A DNA stretch of 64,000 bases, from positions 1 through 64,000 of the forward strand of contig JAIXWR010000012.1 in NCBI GenBank assembly GCA_027491155.1. The letters run 5' to 3'. Position numbers and translations under genes: made by a program. The stretch's first letter is position 1. Each line of letters opens with the position of its first letter. A model generated the notes under the pieces. It was not told the origin of the DNA and did no database searches. It was given only the letters and a program-made list of their open reading frames with translations. Positions 1 through 9,112 of the stretch are shown piece by piece. The stretch comes from Verrucomicrobiaceae bacterium (lineage in GTDB: Bacteria > Verrucomicrobiota > Verrucomicrobiia > Verrucomicrobiales > Akkermansiaceae).

Positions 1-91
1 CCACCATCCACCATCCACCATCCACCATCCACCATCCACCATCCACCATCCACCATCCACCATCCACCATCCACCATCCACCATCCACCAT
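1..91. repeat. Heptamer tandem repeat (CCACCAT)x13
   Basis: Thirteen perfect copies of CCACCAT run from the first base of the window to base 91 and stop one base before the stop codon of the minus-strand gene that follows. The array may continue beyond the window edge. It lies 3' of that gene, so it is not in its promoter. A perfect short repeat of this kind is prone to slippage, so copy number may vary between isolates; no function can be read from it. Confidence 0.97.
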
Positions 92-92
92 C

Positions 93-2069
93 TCACCGCA
101 GCGGCCGGTAGTGCTCGACGTAGCCGATCATCATCTCGTCGTAGGTCTGGTCGCCCCAGCGCACGGTCTTCCCCGGGTCCGGGTTCGCGGGGTTGCCGCT
201 GCTGTTGTCGAAGACCGCGGTGATGGTCATCGTGCTGCCGCGCGGGACGAACTTCGGCTGCGCGAGGTCATACTGGAGCTGCCAGTTGAAATCGTAGCGC
301 GGGATGTCGAGCAGCGTCTCGGTCTTGCCGTCGGGCGTGGTCAGCTCGTACTTGAAGCTCTTTCCCCGGACGTGCATGTGGGCCATGAAGGCGGTGAGGT
401 TCATGTTCACCGGGATCACCTGGCGCTTGGTCTCGACGTGGTTGGCCTCGCCCGGCGGGATGTTCAGCCGCGGCTGCGCGACGGCGGCGACGTGGACTTC
501 GTTTCGAGGCGGCTCTTTCGCGAAGATCAGCCCGATCTTCAACTGGTCCGAGGTCGCCTTGCCGTTCGGCGTGTAGTGAATCTGGAAGCTGAGGCGCGCT
601 CCCGCAGGCAGGCGCTTGGCAAAACCCGGTGGCAGCATCCGGCGGCTGTTGCCCGGCACGTAGGCGGCGAAGAATCCTTCCTCGCCTTCGCCCCTCTCGC
701 GGATCGCCGAGCCCTTCGGATGCACCTTCACGATCACGTGATGCACCACCTCCGGCGCGGTCGGCAGGATCTCGTAGCCCTGCACCCAGCGGTCTTCGGC
801 GAAGGTCGTATCCACCACCCGGTTCTGGTAACGCATCGTGCCTTCCGCCTGGATCGCGACCGGTTCCGGGATCTGGAACACCGCGTCGGGCGTCCCGACC
901 GTCCAACCGGCGGGGAATCTCCGCGGCAAGGGTGCCTCGGCCGGATCCCCGGGAGGGCGGCCGGACTTGAGCCAGGCCAGCAGCGCGGCCTTGTCGGACT
1001 CCGGCAGCGAGCGGTCGTTGGCGAAGACCGCGTGAGCTCCCGGCGCGGCGAACCACGGCGGCATCGCCCCGCGTTCCACCTGCTTGCGGATCATCCCGGC
1101 GTGTTCCTCAAGGTCCTCCAGGCTTTCCAGCGAAAACGGCCCGAGCCCGCCCTCGCGATGGCATTCGACGCAATGGGCCTGCATGATCCGGCTGATCTCG
1201 CGATGATAGGTCGGCGTCGCCGCGGTGGCCGGCAGAGGCTCCTCCAATTCCAGCGCGCAGCCCGGTGCCGTGATGGCTTCGACCGGCGGGCGTTCGCCGC
1301 GCAGCACCGCGTCGAGCGCGTCGCGGAGGTAGTGCTGCGTCGCCGCCGGCTTGCTGTAGCCGAGGCCATACTGGTCGTTTACCGCCCCGCGGAAGACCAG
1401 CGTCCGCGCGGCATCGAGCACGAAGACTTCCGTCGTGGTCGTCGGCCGCAGCGCGCCGGCCAGACCGTTCTTTGTCCCGGCGACGACCGGCGAGGCCAAG
1501 CCATGGGTCTTCGCGAAATCGCGGAGGTCCTCGTTCTTCACGCCGTCCAGCGGACACCAGAACACGAAGCCGGCCTCCTTCCCGACATACTCCTTCTCCA
1601 GCCGCGCCAGCTCCGGGCCGAGCTTGCGGCTGATCGGACAGGAGGCGCCGAAGCACACGACCACCGTCGCCTTGCTCCCCGCGGCGGGCTTCACGTCCTT
1701 TCCGGCGATGTCTTCCAGCGGGACCTCCGGCACCCGCCGTCCGATCCCGTGATCCGCCGCTTTCAGCACCTGCGGCTGCTCCTTCAGCGACTCGTCCGGC
1801 GGCGGAACGTCCGGCTCGGGAACGCCGTGCTTCTCGACCAGCGCCGACAGCCGCCGGACCGCCTCGTCGAGCGTGAGCTGCCCGTCCCGGTTCTCGTCGC
1901 CGCGATCGAACCACCTCGCGTTGCCGGACTCCTCGCGCGTCACCTTGCCGTTCCCGTCGCGGTCGAGGCGCTTGAAAGACACGCCGATCTTCTCCGCGGC
2001 CGACTGCGAACGGACGGCGGGAAGCAGCAGCACCAAAGGCAGGGCGATCAGCAGGAGGCGTCGTTTCAT
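93..2069 (-). CDS. Secreted redoxin / cytochrome c / copper monooxygenase-like fusion protein
   Basis: The start is placed at the ATG giving [17 protein letters not shown], a clear signal peptide; the open frame runs 16 codons further upstream. About 658 residues. In order: two EF-hand-like calcium loops (DRDGNGKVT and DENRDGQLT, residues 35-70), a thioredoxin-fold redoxin domain with a CPIS motif (about 115-255), a haem c site CVECH (about 300), and a C-terminal half with histidine motifs HHVIVKVHP and AHMHVRG typical of copper type II ascorbate-dependent monooxygenase-like folds. This architecture is common in Planctomycetes and Verrucomicrobia, where it is usually annotated as redoxin domain-containing protein. 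It probably acts outside the cytoplasm in electron transfer or oxidation; the substrate is unknown. It is divergent from hemL with about 120 bases between the starts. Confidence 0.85.
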   Translation of the reverse strand: MKRRLLLIALPLVLLLPAVRSQSAAEKIGVSFKRLDRDGNGKVTREESGNARWFDRGDENRDGQLTLDEAVRRLSALVEKHGVPEPDVPPPDESLKEQPQVLKAADHGIGRRVPEVPLEDIAGKDVKPAAGSKATVVVCFGASCPISRKLGPELARLEKEYVGKEAGFVFWCPLDGVKNEDLRDFAKTHGLASPVVAGTKNGLAGALRPTTTTEVFVLDAARTLVFRGAVNDQYGLGYSKPAATQHYLRDALDAVLRGERPPVEAITAPGCALELEEPLPATAATPTYHREISRIMQAHCVECHREGGLGPFSLESLEDLEEHAGMIRKQVERGAMPPWFAAPGAHAVFANDRSLPESDKAALLAWLKSGRPPGDPAEAPLPRRFPAGWTVGTPDAVFQIPEPVAIQAEGTMRYQNRVVDTTFAEDRWVQGYEILPTAPEVVHHVIVKVHPKGSAIRERGEGEEGFFAAYVPGNSRRMLPPGFAKRLPAGARLSFQIHYTPNGKATSDQLKIGLIFAKEPPRNEVHVAAVAQPRLNIPPGEANHVETKRQVIPVNMNLTAFMAHMHVRGKSFKYELTTPDGKTETLLDIPRYDFNWQLQYDLAQPKFVPRGSTMTITAVFDNSSGNPANPDPGKTVRWGDQTYDEMMIGYVEHYRPLR

Positions 2070-2191
2070 GGGATCCGGTCGATGGTACGGGCGCGGGGCG
2101 GGCCGGGTTACAAACAAACAACCTTCCCGATGCCGGAGAGTCGCGCCAATTCGGGGTTGGCCCCCCGCGCCGCAGCGTCCATCTTCCCCGC

Positions 2192-3487
2192 GTGACCGGC
2201 CCGCTTTCCCAGAAACTCTTCGCCGCCGCCAAGGAAAAGATCCCCGGCGGCGTGAACTCCCCCGTCCGCGCCTTCCGCAATGTCGGCGGCGAACCCTTCT
2301 TCGTCCGCCGCGCCAAGGGCAGCCGGATCGAGGATGTCGACGGCAAGACCTACATCGACTACATCGGCTCCTGGGGCCCCAACATCCTGGGCCACGCGCC
2401 GGCGGTGATCACCAACACCATCCACGAGGTCGCCAAGAACGGCATCTCCTTCGGCATCCCGAATCCCTACGAGGTCAAGATGGCGCAAACCATCTGCGAC
2501 TGGGTGCCCTCGGTCGAAAAGGTCCGCATGACCTCCTCCGGCACCGAGGCCACGATGTCGGCGATCCGCCTCGCCCGCGGCTTCACCAAGCGCGATTTCA
2601 TCGTGAAGTTCGACGGCTGCTACCACGGTCATAGTGATTCGCTGCTCGTCGCCGCCGGTTCCGGCGCGCTGACCCATGGCGAGCCCGATTCCGCCGGCGT
2701 CCCCAAGGCTTTCGCCGAAAAGACGATTGTCCTGCCCTACAACCACCCGGAAGCGCTCGAAGCCGTCTTCGCCGCCCGCGGGGAAGAGATCGCCGCGATC
2801 ATCGTCGAGTCCTACCCCGCCAATGCCGGCCTCGTCTTCCCGAAACCGGGCTACCTCGACCTGCTCGTTTCCATCACAAAGAAGCACGGCGCATTGCTCA
2901 TCTTCGACGAGGTGATGACCGGCTTCCGCCTCGGCAAAGCCGGGGTGCAGGGCATCGAGAATCTCACTCCCGACCTCAGTTGCTTCGGCAAGGTCATCGG
3001 CGGCGGCCTCCCGGTCGGCGCCTTTGGCGGCCGCGCCGACGTGATGGACCTGCTCGCCCCGATCGGTCCCGTCTATCAGGCCGGCACCCTCTCCGGCAAC
3101 CCGCTCGCCATGGCCGCCGGACTCGCGCAGCTCAAGCAGCTCGCCGGCACCGATGGCATGCCGAACGGCTACGACCGCCTCGAACAACTCGGCGCCCACT
3201 TCGAAGCCGGCCTCCACACGGTCATGCAGGCCAAGGGCATCCCCTACCGCTTCCACCGCACCGGCTCGATGTTCTGCCTCTACTTCACCGACCGCGAGAT
3301 CGTGAACGTCGACGACGTGATGAAGCAGGACCTCGAGTTGTTTAAGAAGTTCTTCTGGGGCTGCCTCGACAAGGGCATCTACCTCGCGCCCAGCCCCTAC
3401 GAAACCGGCTTCCTCAGCCTCGCCCACACCGAGGCGGATCTCGACGACACGGTGACGGTGTTCGGGGAAGTGCTGTCGCGGATCTGA
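2192..3487 (+). CDS. hemL: Glutamate-1-semialdehyde 2,1-aminomutase
   Basis: Converts glutamate-1-semialdehyde to 5-aminolevulinate, the second step of the C5 route to haem, in the cytoplasm with PLP. The 431 residues match the usual length. The start is GTG (MTGPLSQKLFAAAKEKIPGG). The family signature PGGVNSPVRAF lies near the N-terminus, SSGTEATMSAIRLAR in the PLP-phosphate region, and the PLP lysine in CFGKVIGGG near residue 267. HemA, which makes its substrate, is encoded about 20 kb away in this window, so the C5 route is split over two loci. The next gene starts 3 bases after the stop, which suggests co-transcription. Confidence 0.97.
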   Translation: MTGPLSQKLFAAAKEKIPGGVNSPVRAFRNVGGEPFFVRRAKGSRIEDVDGKTYIDYIGSWGPNILGHAPAVITNTIHEVAKNGISFGIPNPYEVKMAQTICDWVPSVEKVRMTSSGTEATMSAIRLARGFTKRDFIVKFDGCYHGHSDSLLVAAGSGALTHGEPDSAGVPKAFAEKTIVLPYNHPEALEAVFAARGEEIAAIIVESYPANAGLVFPKPGYLDLLVSITKKHGALLIFDEVMTGFRLGKAGVQGIENLTPDLSCFGKVIGGGLPVGAFGGRADVMDLLAPIGPVYQAGTLSGNPLAMAAGLAQLKQLAGTDGMPNGYDRLEQLGAHFEAGLHTVMQAKGIPYRFHRTGSMFCLYFTDREIVNVDDVMKQDLELFKKFFWGCLDKGIYLAPSPYETGFLSLAHTEADLDDTVTVFGEVLSRI

Positions 3488-3490
3488 ACG

Positions 3491-5629
3491 ATGAAGACAT
3501 TCTTGCCAGGGTTTGGAGCGGCATTTCTGGTTCTGGCTGCACGTTTGCTTGGGAGCGAGATCGTCGCGCAAGATCCCCGGATGGTGCCCACAAACGACTT
3601 GGCATTGTCCGATGACGGCCGGTTCGTGGTCACTTTGGGCATGAGGGGACAACTCTCCGTGTGGGACTCGCGCTCGGGAAGCCTCCTCGAAACCTTGGAA
3701 GGCCAGGCTCTTTCGTGGCAATCAGACCTCGCATTCACACCCGACAACCGCTACGTGAGTTACGTTTCCACCTACGGCGCGGTGGTTTGGGACTGGTTGC
3801 ACCGGCGGATCGCATGGACCCGCGGCGAACATGGCGTCACGGCGCTGGCAGTCGATCCCGCCCGCGGCAGGATCCATGCGGCGGGCAAGAGCGAGGTTTC
3901 GCAGTATTCCCTTGCGGATGGCAAGGAACTCGCCCGGACACCCCTCGGCGAAGTGGATATCGACACCATCTCGCTCACGGACAAGGGCACGCTGCTGATC
4001 CTTTGCAAAAGGACAGGGCTTCTCTTCCTCGATCCCGAAACCCGTCAGGTGACGCGGAGGATCGATCTCGGGTATCCCCGGGTTTCCCATTTCACTCCCG
4101 AACAAATCGAAAAGAAGCCGGAACTGGCCAAGCTCACGACCATCGCGGGCCGCCCCTTTGGCAGGATGGACCGAAGCCGTTCACGATTCAGGGTTTTCTT
4201 TTCTGGCAAGAAGCCCACGGACTCCTGGTTCCGGACCTTTGGGACCGATGGCGCGGTGGCCTCGGGAGAATATCCCATCCAACTCTTCCCGAACACGTCG
4301 CCATGGTTCGGAGACACGGGGAGAATGTTGTGGCTGCGGGACAACCAGCATGTCGAGGTGCTCGATCCATCCGATCCTTCCCGAAGGGATCCACTTCCGA
4401 TCTCGTTCGCAGGAAGAGCCGTCACACGAATCGACACCGACCGATCCGGAGGTCTCATCGCGGTTTCCACCGACAAGGGCTGGTTCTGCTTTGAAGGCAG
4501 TCCCGACGACCACCAATCCTGGAAACCCCGGCAACTTCCATCGGTGCCACCTGTCGTGACCGTGCGAAGCCCGCACCCGGACGGGAAGACGATGCTCTAC
4601 GGTTCGACGTCCGGAACGATTGGCGGGGTTGCCTTTGAACCGGGCCTCCCTCACCGCTTGCTTGGCAAGATGGACGAGGAAGTCCTGCTGATCGCGACTT
4701 TTCCGGACGGCAGGCTACTGGCGAGCACCGAATCCGATCACGCGATCTTCGAGGAAGGCCTGCCTCCCCTTTTCAAAGGCAAGGGAGAAACCCATGCCAC
4801 CTGGAACTGCCGGGATTTCATCCTGCGGAATGCCCCGGACGCAAGGCTTGGCAACGCGAAGATCGAAGTGATTCGCTCGGATGGCGGAGTCCTCGATTCG
4901 TTCACCGACAAGGAAGGATGGCCGGAGGTCGACCCGGTGAAGTCGCTCGTGTTGTATCGCTCCGCCACCCTCGAAAGCGCGCGCTACAGGCTCGGGGAGA
5001 TCACGGAGGCCGGGAAGTTCAGAATCCGTCACGAATTCGAACGCGCCGACGACAGAGGATATCTGGCGATACCGGAGAGCACCGACTCCGCCCTGCTGTT
5101 TTCGATGGACGGTGAGCTTTACCGCATCGATGCCCGGAGCAAGAAGAGCGTAAAGCTAAGGGATGGCCTGCCGGATGAGATCGGAGAAGTCCATCCATCG
5201 GCAGACGGCAAGCATTTGACAGTTTTGCTCGAGGAAGAGCCGCGGGGCTTCCTGGTTCCTCTGGACTCCAAAAAGCCATGCATCGAACTCGCGATGACCA
5301 AGTCGGAATTCGGTACCGGCATTCGCAACTGGGTTGGATTCACCCCCAATCAACGCGGGGTCTGGTTCGATGACCATTCACACCTGAGCGAGCTCGCCCA
5401 ATCTTACGCGGGCTTGTGGGACAGCGGCACCGGCAAGCTGGTGGCCCGCCTTCGCGTTCATGAAAACGGTGCCGCGCTGATCCTCCTTCCGGACGGGCGC
5501 TGCCATTTCAACCCCGAGGCCACCGGTATGGTGATGCGGCGAAAGGCGGGCGAAACCACGCTGTCTCCGGTGGAGTCCAGTCCCGACGTCTTCAAGTCGC
5601 TTGAGCCTTACCTCGGAAAGCCCAGGTAA
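3491..5629 (+). CDS. Secreted WD40/quinoprotein-like beta-propeller protein
   Basis: 712 residues starting MKTFLPGFGAAFLVLAARLLG, which looks like a signal peptide. Repeated blade-like segments follow, for example LSDDGRFVVTLGMRGQLSVW and FTPDNRYVSYVSTYGAVVW, matching the SPDGRxLA...VWD pattern of WD40/YVTN propellers; later blades are degenerate. I see no catalytic motif. It begins 3 bases after hemL, so it is probably co-transcribed, but nothing links it to haem synthesis. Codon use looks somewhat less GC-biased than hemL. It is probably a periplasmic or surface scaffold protein; the specific role is unknown. Confidence 0.7.
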   Translation: MKTFLPGFGAAFLVLAARLLGSEIVAQDPRMVPTNDLALSDDGRFVVTLGMRGQLSVWDSRSGSLLETLEGQALSWQSDLAFTPDNRYVSYVSTYGAVVWDWLHRRIAWTRGEHGVTALAVDPARGRIHAAGKSEVSQYSLADGKELARTPLGEVDIDTISLTDKGTLLILCKRTGLLFLDPETRQVTRRIDLGYPRVSHFTPEQIEKKPELAKLTTIAGRPFGRMDRSRSRFRVFFSGKKPTDSWFRTFGTDGAVASGEYPIQLFPNTSPWFGDTGRMLWLRDNQHVEVLDPSDPSRRDPLPISFAGRAVTRIDTDRSGGLIAVSTDKGWFCFEGSPDDHQSWKPRQLPSVPPVVTVRSPHPDGKTMLYGSTSGTIGGVAFEPGLPHRLLGKMDEEVLLIATFPDGRLLASTESDHAIFEEGLPPLFKGKGETHATWNCRDFILRNAPDARLGNAKIEVIRSDGGVLDSFTDKEGWPEVDPVKSLVLYRSATLESARYRLGEITEAGKFRIRHEFERADDRGYLAIPESTDSALLFSMDGELYRIDARSKKSVKLRDGLPDEIGEVHPSADGKHLTVLLEEEPRGFLVPLDSKKPCIELAMTKSEFGTGIRNWVGFTPNQRGVWFDDHSHLSELAQSYAGLWDSGTGKLVARLRVHENGAALILLPDGRCHFNPEATGMVMRRKAGETTLSPVESSPDVFKSLEPYLGKPR

Positions 5630-5820
5630 ACCGACACGGCAACGGGGTCGACCTGCAGCTTCCCTAAAACGGCCCCGGAGCGGTCGTTTGACCGTAGGGA
5701 GAAAACAACACAGACCGACGAATTCCCGATTGCCGGAGCCCTGCAGCTGATGCGGACTGCGCGCGATTGAACCGATTCTCAGGGATCGACCTCTCCCTCG
5801 GACCGCCCCACACTCCGGGC

Positions 5821-6099
5821 ATGCTCTTCCCCACCAAAGGCCTCAAGGCGATCAACCACCGCGACACCCACTACCGCTGGATCTTCCGCAACCGCGCGGG
5901 CAAGAACGAGCTGTGGGTGGAAATGAGCGCCTCGGCCGCCGGGCAATTCCTCATCGCCGACGTCCCGCGGGTGGTGAACCACGAGATGGTGCCGCTGGCG
6001 ATCGATTACGCCCGGGCCAACGGCTGGGACCCGCTGAAATCCGCCCCGCCTTTCCGCTGCCGTTACCTCAAGGGGAAGTTCGTAGCGCTGGAAGATTGA
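5821..6099 (+). CDS. Conserved hypothetical protein, 92 aa
   Basis: The start is taken at the ATG giving MLFPTKGLKAINHRDTHYRW; an upstream ATG at 5767 would add 18 residues rich in Gly/Pro that look like leader DNA. The protein is compact and mixed alpha/beta in character, with HYRWIFRNRAGKNELWVEMS and ARANGWDPL, no signal peptide and no membrane segment. I do not recognise the family. The next gene starts 15 bases downstream, so the two probably form a transcription unit. Confidence 0.6.
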   Translation: MLFPTKGLKAINHRDTHYRWIFRNRAGKNELWVEMSASAAGQFLIADVPRVVNHEMVPLAIDYARANGWDPLKSAPPFRCRYLKGKFVALED

Positions 6100-6114
6100 T
6101 CCTCCCGCCCGCTC

Positions 6115-7239
6115 ATGCAGTTCGACATCCACACCTCCGACGCGACGCCGGCATTCCCGCCGGAGCAAACCTTAAAACGGCGTGTCGTCGCGTTCTGGGA
6201 ATGGTTTGCCGGGGAAGCGGACCGGTTTCACGGGCACTATGAAGGCACGGCCCGGGTGGAAAACCTCACCGACGAGGTGAGCGATCAGGTCGACGAATTG
6301 CTGCCCGGCATGGCCTGGGTCTTCGGACCCGGCGGGAAACCCGGAGAGCATTCCTTCACGCTTTCCGGCGAGGGCATCGCGTTCAAGCAGATGCTCGCCC
6401 GCTACTGGCTCGAGCAGGCACCGGAGATCCCCGGCTGGTGCTTCCATTCCGAACGCGTGGCTTCGCCGGATCCCGGGCACTTCTCGCTGCGCTTCGGCGA
6501 GTTGGAGTTCAAGGTGATGGAATTCTGGGTCACGCCCGAGGTGGACGAGGAAAACGAGTGCATCGATCTCACCGTCTGGCATCCGCTGGCGGACCGGATC
6601 GACAAGGGCCAATGCCAGACCGCGCTCTTCCTTGTCCTCGACGAGATCCTCGGCGAAACCGGCACCGGCCACTGGATCGGGGAGATGGAATTCAGCCGCA
6701 AGAAGCTGGGAGCATCGATGCCCATCCTCGAGCTGAAGGAATTCCTGGAAGTCACCCGCGCCGACCGGGGGTGGAAGTTCATCCACCCGTGCGACACCTG
6801 GACCAGCTACGGCATTCCGGCGGAAAAGCGGGGCGAGAAGCCGCGCTTCGACACCATCGCGGGCACTTCGCGGGGCTGGAGAGTCCTCAGGTCTTACCTC
6901 GACAAGCCCGACGGCTTCACCGACCCCTTCCGGGAGGCGGGCGCGCAGTGGGTTTACCTCAGTTTTCCCTCTTCCCTGCTTCCCGACGGACGACAGGTCG
7001 ACGCCCGCGGCGAGATGGAAGAAATCATCGAGGCCGCTCTGGCCGGAGAACGGAGCGGGATCCCGCTCGGCGGTGCGATCGGGAACCGGAACGCCTACCT
7101 CGACTTCCTGATCTTCGACGGCGAGCGCAGCCTTGCCCTGATCCGCGAGGCCGCCCGGAACGCCGGCGTCCCCGCCGAAACCCGGCTGGAGTTCCTGGAT
7201 TCGCGCTCTCCCGGCAGGCCGCTCTTCCCTGGAACCTGA
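6115..7239 (+). CDS. Hypothetical cytoplasmic protein, 374 aa
   Basis: Starts MQFDIHTSDATPAFPPEQTL. It is acidic, aromatic-rich and soluble, without signal peptide or membrane segments. The N-terminal third (FWEWFAGEADRFHG ... VDELLPGMAWVFGPG) and the acidic block WVTPEVDEENECIDLTVWHP read like a two-domain alpha/beta protein, and a similar FDGERSLALIREAARNAG segment occurs near the C-terminus. I cannot assign a family. It follows the 92-aa gene by 15 bases. Confidence 0.65.
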   Translation: MQFDIHTSDATPAFPPEQTLKRRVVAFWEWFAGEADRFHGHYEGTARVENLTDEVSDQVDELLPGMAWVFGPGGKPGEHSFTLSGEGIAFKQMLARYWLEQAPEIPGWCFHSERVASPDPGHFSLRFGELEFKVMEFWVTPEVDEENECIDLTVWHPLADRIDKGQCQTALFLVLDEILGETGTGHWIGEMEFSRKKLGASMPILELKEFLEVTRADRGWKFIHPCDTWTSYGIPAEKRGEKPRFDTIAGTSRGWRVLRSYLDKPDGFTDPFREAGAQWVYLSFPSSLLPDGRQVDARGEMEEIIEAALAGERSGIPLGGAIGNRNAYLDFLIFDGERSLALIREAARNAGVPAETRLEFLDSRSPGRPLFPGT

Positions 7240-7287
7240 GGGCCAATGGCAAAATCCGGCCACTTTTCCACAAGCGACGCCTTGCTG

Positions 7288-7304
7288 TTGCGACGAATTC
7301 GCAA
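7288..7304. promoter_or_regulatory. Perfect 6+5+6 palindrome (possible operator)
   Basis: TTGCGA-CGAAT-TCGCAA is a perfect inverted repeat with a 5-base spacer, ending 12 bases before the ATG of the regulator-like gene at 7317. The size and spacing resemble a dimeric repressor site, and its position between RBS and promoter region would allow autoregulation. The binding protein is unknown. Confidence 0.4.
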
Positions 7305-7316
7305 TAATGGTGAGGC

Positions 7317-7898
7317 ATGTTTGAATGCTGGTGGCAGAACGAAGGATTCGAGGCTTGGCGGCTCCGCGGCGACCTGCGGGGCGCTTCCCGGCGCTGGCAG
7401 CACCGCCTTCACGACGAACTCTGGCTGTGGATCAACGCTTCCGGTGAAGGAGTCGTCTGGGGCAAGGACCACCGGATCTTCCTGAAACCCGGCCTCTTCG
7501 GCTGCTTCGGCGGACAGGAGAGCGAGGACTGGAAATGGACCCGCCTGCCGGGGCACCACGAGGCGGAAATCCTGATCATCCCGCGCGAACACCTCGTCCG
7601 GCACTTCGGTGAAGCCGCCGCCGCCAGGAACACTCCCTTCGCCCGCTGGCTGCGGGGCGAGCAGGGCGTCTCCTTCACCGGTCTCGCCGGTCGCGAGGAA
7701 AAGAAGCTCGCCGCCCTGCTGGCCGCCGGCTGGCGCTCGAAGTCGATGCCCGCCGCCGTTCAACGGGCGCTCGGACGCTGGGTCGAGCGGATCCTCGGCG
7801 CGACTCAGGACCTCATGCCCCTCGCCTCGGCAAAGGGCCGCAAGCGCAGGCCCAAGACGGTCAGGACCAAAAACACCACGTCATACCAAATCCAGTGA
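7317..7898 (+). CDS. AraC-like regulator sensor domain without HTH, probably truncated
   Basis: 193 residues starting MFECWWQNEGFEAWRLRGDLRG. The first ~150 residues resemble the N-terminal cupin-type sensor part of AraC-family regulators from Verrucomicrobia (aromatic-rich, LHDELWLWINASGEGVVWG, then HEAEILIIPREHL). The two C-terminal helix-turn-helix motifs expected for AraC are missing. The last ~30 residues (KGRKRRPKTVRTKNTTSYQIQ) are read from DNA antisense to the following minus-strand gene, with about 94 bases of overlap, as expected when a frame runs past its original end. I infer a 3'-truncated regulator; the family assignment is from memory of similar proteins and should be tested. 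GAGG precedes the ATG closely. Confidence 0.5.
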   Translation: MFECWWQNEGFEAWRLRGDLRGASRRWQHRLHDELWLWINASGEGVVWGKDHRIFLKPGLFGCFGGQESEDWKWTRLPGHHEAEILIIPREHLVRHFGEAAAARNTPFARWLRGEQGVSFTGLAGREEKKLAALLAAGWRSKSMPAAVQRALGRWVERILGATQDLMPLASAKGRKRRPKTVRTKNTTSYQIQ

Positions 7899-8287
7899 TC
7901 CGGCGGGATGAGGTAGCCGCCGAGGATGTCCGTCCGCCACGGCCTTAGCCAGGGGATCCCGCCGGCCACCGCGTCCGCCGCGAGGTGCAGTGCCGCCGCC
8001 AGCCAGCAGGCGATGGCCAGTTTCCACCGCCCGTCCCTTTCGAAGAACACCGCCGTCATCGCGCACAGCGGCAGCAGCACGCCGAGAAACCACAAGGTGT
8101 GCGACCAACTGGAATACCTCGCCGCCAGCGACAGGTGCGGCGAGCACAGGTCCGGCAAAGCCCCGAAAAATCCGATCGCCGCCAGCCCCCACCGCGGAAA
8201 GACATGGCCGCGCCCGGTGGCGAGCGAGACATTCTCCGCAGCCAGCCCGAGGCAAACAGGCAGCAGGGTGTGGGTGACGATGAACAT
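7805..8287 (-). CDS. DUF457/YdjM-like inner-membrane metal-dependent hydrolase
   Basis: The start is set at the ATG giving MFIVTHTLLPVCLGLAAE (160 aa); the upstream extension to 8434 runs through a repeat element and is not credible. About four hydrophobic segments carry the family's histidine/aspartate pattern: THTLLP near the N-terminus, GALPDLCSPH, SWSHTL and ALHLAADAV. These are the hallmarks of the DUF457 (YdjM-like, LexA-regulated in E. coli) family, whose substrate is unknown. The 3' end overlaps the convergent regulator-like gene. A second, larger family member lies at 62807-63910. Confidence 0.75.
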   Translation of the reverse strand: MFIVTHTLLPVCLGLAAENVSLATGRGHVFPRWGLAAIGFFGALPDLCSPHLSLAARYSSWSHTLWFLGVLLPLCAMTAVFFERDGRWKLAIACWLAAALHLAADAVAGGIPWLRPWRTDILGGYLIPPDHWIWYDVVFLVLTVLGLRLRPFAEARGMRS

Positions 8288-8350
8288 CCGCCGTTGTTCT
8301 CGCAAAGTTCTGACACCCGGGCAATCCGCCCCGCAGGCATCCGCCAAATA

Positions 8351-8460
8351 GGTAGCGGAAGGTCTGCGACCTTCCGGCGGGGTCCGTGCCGCAGGATCAT
8401 CCCCGCATTGAATCTCCCTTCCAGCCGCCCCCATCGGAACGACGCAGTCGTCCCGCTACC
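8351..8460. repeat. REP/MITE-like inverted-repeat element, family 1 copy A
   Basis: 110 bp bounded by GGTAGCGG and CCGCTACC. Hairpin 1 is GGAAGGTC-TGC-GACCTTCC at 8357-8375; hairpin 2 near the right end is GGAACGAC-GCA-GTCGTCCC. The same two ends, in the same order and with a similar interior, occur at 36404-36510, and a lone hairpin 1 at 13049. The element ends 7 bases from the stop codon of the DUF1287 gene, so transcripts of that gene would carry it. Confidence 0.85.
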
Positions 8461-8466
8461 TCCGCC

Positions 8467-9033
8467 CTACTTCCACCGGTAATGCCCCGTCAGCGGGTAG
8501 GTGAAGAGCACGTCCTCCTCCCGCGCCCCGCGGCCGATGTTGTGGATCACCAGCGGCACGCCTTCGGCGGACTTCTTGTCGCTCACGATCATGATGTGCG
8601 GCAAATGCGGCGGCACGGTGCAGGTCACCAGGTCGCCCGGCCGGAAGCGTGTGGCCACCTTCTTGACCGGCAGGATCATCCCCTTGCGCTTGAAATAGGT
8701 CTTCAAGTTCGGCACGCGGCGGTGGTCGATGTTCTTGTCCGGCCGCGACAGCCCCCAGTTCTTCGGATAGGCGGCAAAGTCCGCCTTCATGTCCTCGTGC
8801 ACCAGCTTCTGCAGATCCTGGCCGAGCCCGTCGCGCAGCGCCCGGATCACCACATCGGTGCAGACGCCCTTCTCCCGCGGCAGGTCGCCGCCGGGATACT
8901 TCAGGGCGACATAGGCGGGATCGTAGGAAAGCGTGACGCCGACCTGCTTGCGGGCGGCCTCGACAATCTTCGCCCCGCTTTCCTGAGCCGCCACAGGAAG
9001 CACCATCATCGCCAAGGCCATCATCCATCTCAT
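8467..9033 (-). CDS. DUF1287 domain-containing secreted protein (YijF-like)
   Basis: 188 residues with a short signal peptide (MRWMMALAMMVLPVAA). The body matches the DUF1287 family: AARKQVGVTLSYDPAYVALKYPGGD, then CTDVVIRALR with a cysteine in the position of a possible nucleophile, RPDKNIDHRRVPNL, FRPGDLVTC and HIMIVSD. The layout (Cys-Thr-Asp, then GDLV, then a His strand) resembles NlpC/P60-like papain folds, so a cell-wall peptidase role is possible, but the family is uncharacterised. A REP-like element follows the stop at once. Confidence 0.85.
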   Translation of the reverse strand: MRWMMALAMMVLPVAAQESGAKIVEAARKQVGVTLSYDPAYVALKYPGGDLPREKGVCTDVVIRALRDGLGQDLQKLVHEDMKADFAAYPKNWGLSRPDKNIDHRRVPNLKTYFKRKGMILPVKKVATRFRPGDLVTCTVPPHLPHIMIVSDKKSAEGVPLVIHNIGRGAREEDVLFTYPLTGHYRWK

Positions 9034-9112
9034 GGCAGGGATACTCGCCGGGACTCCCGCCTCGTTTCAATTCCCTTCAAGGGGAAGCATCCTTCTCGCT
9101 CAAGCACGCACC

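Noticed and set aside
1-91. CRISPR array
   Set aside because: The unit is a 7-bp direct repeat without spacers, so it is a simple tandem repeat.
5660-5710. Hairpin CGGTC-GTTT-GACCG as a terminator of the propeller gene
   Set aside because: The stem is only 5 bp and no T-run follows; it may be chance or a very degenerate relative of the REP-like hairpins.
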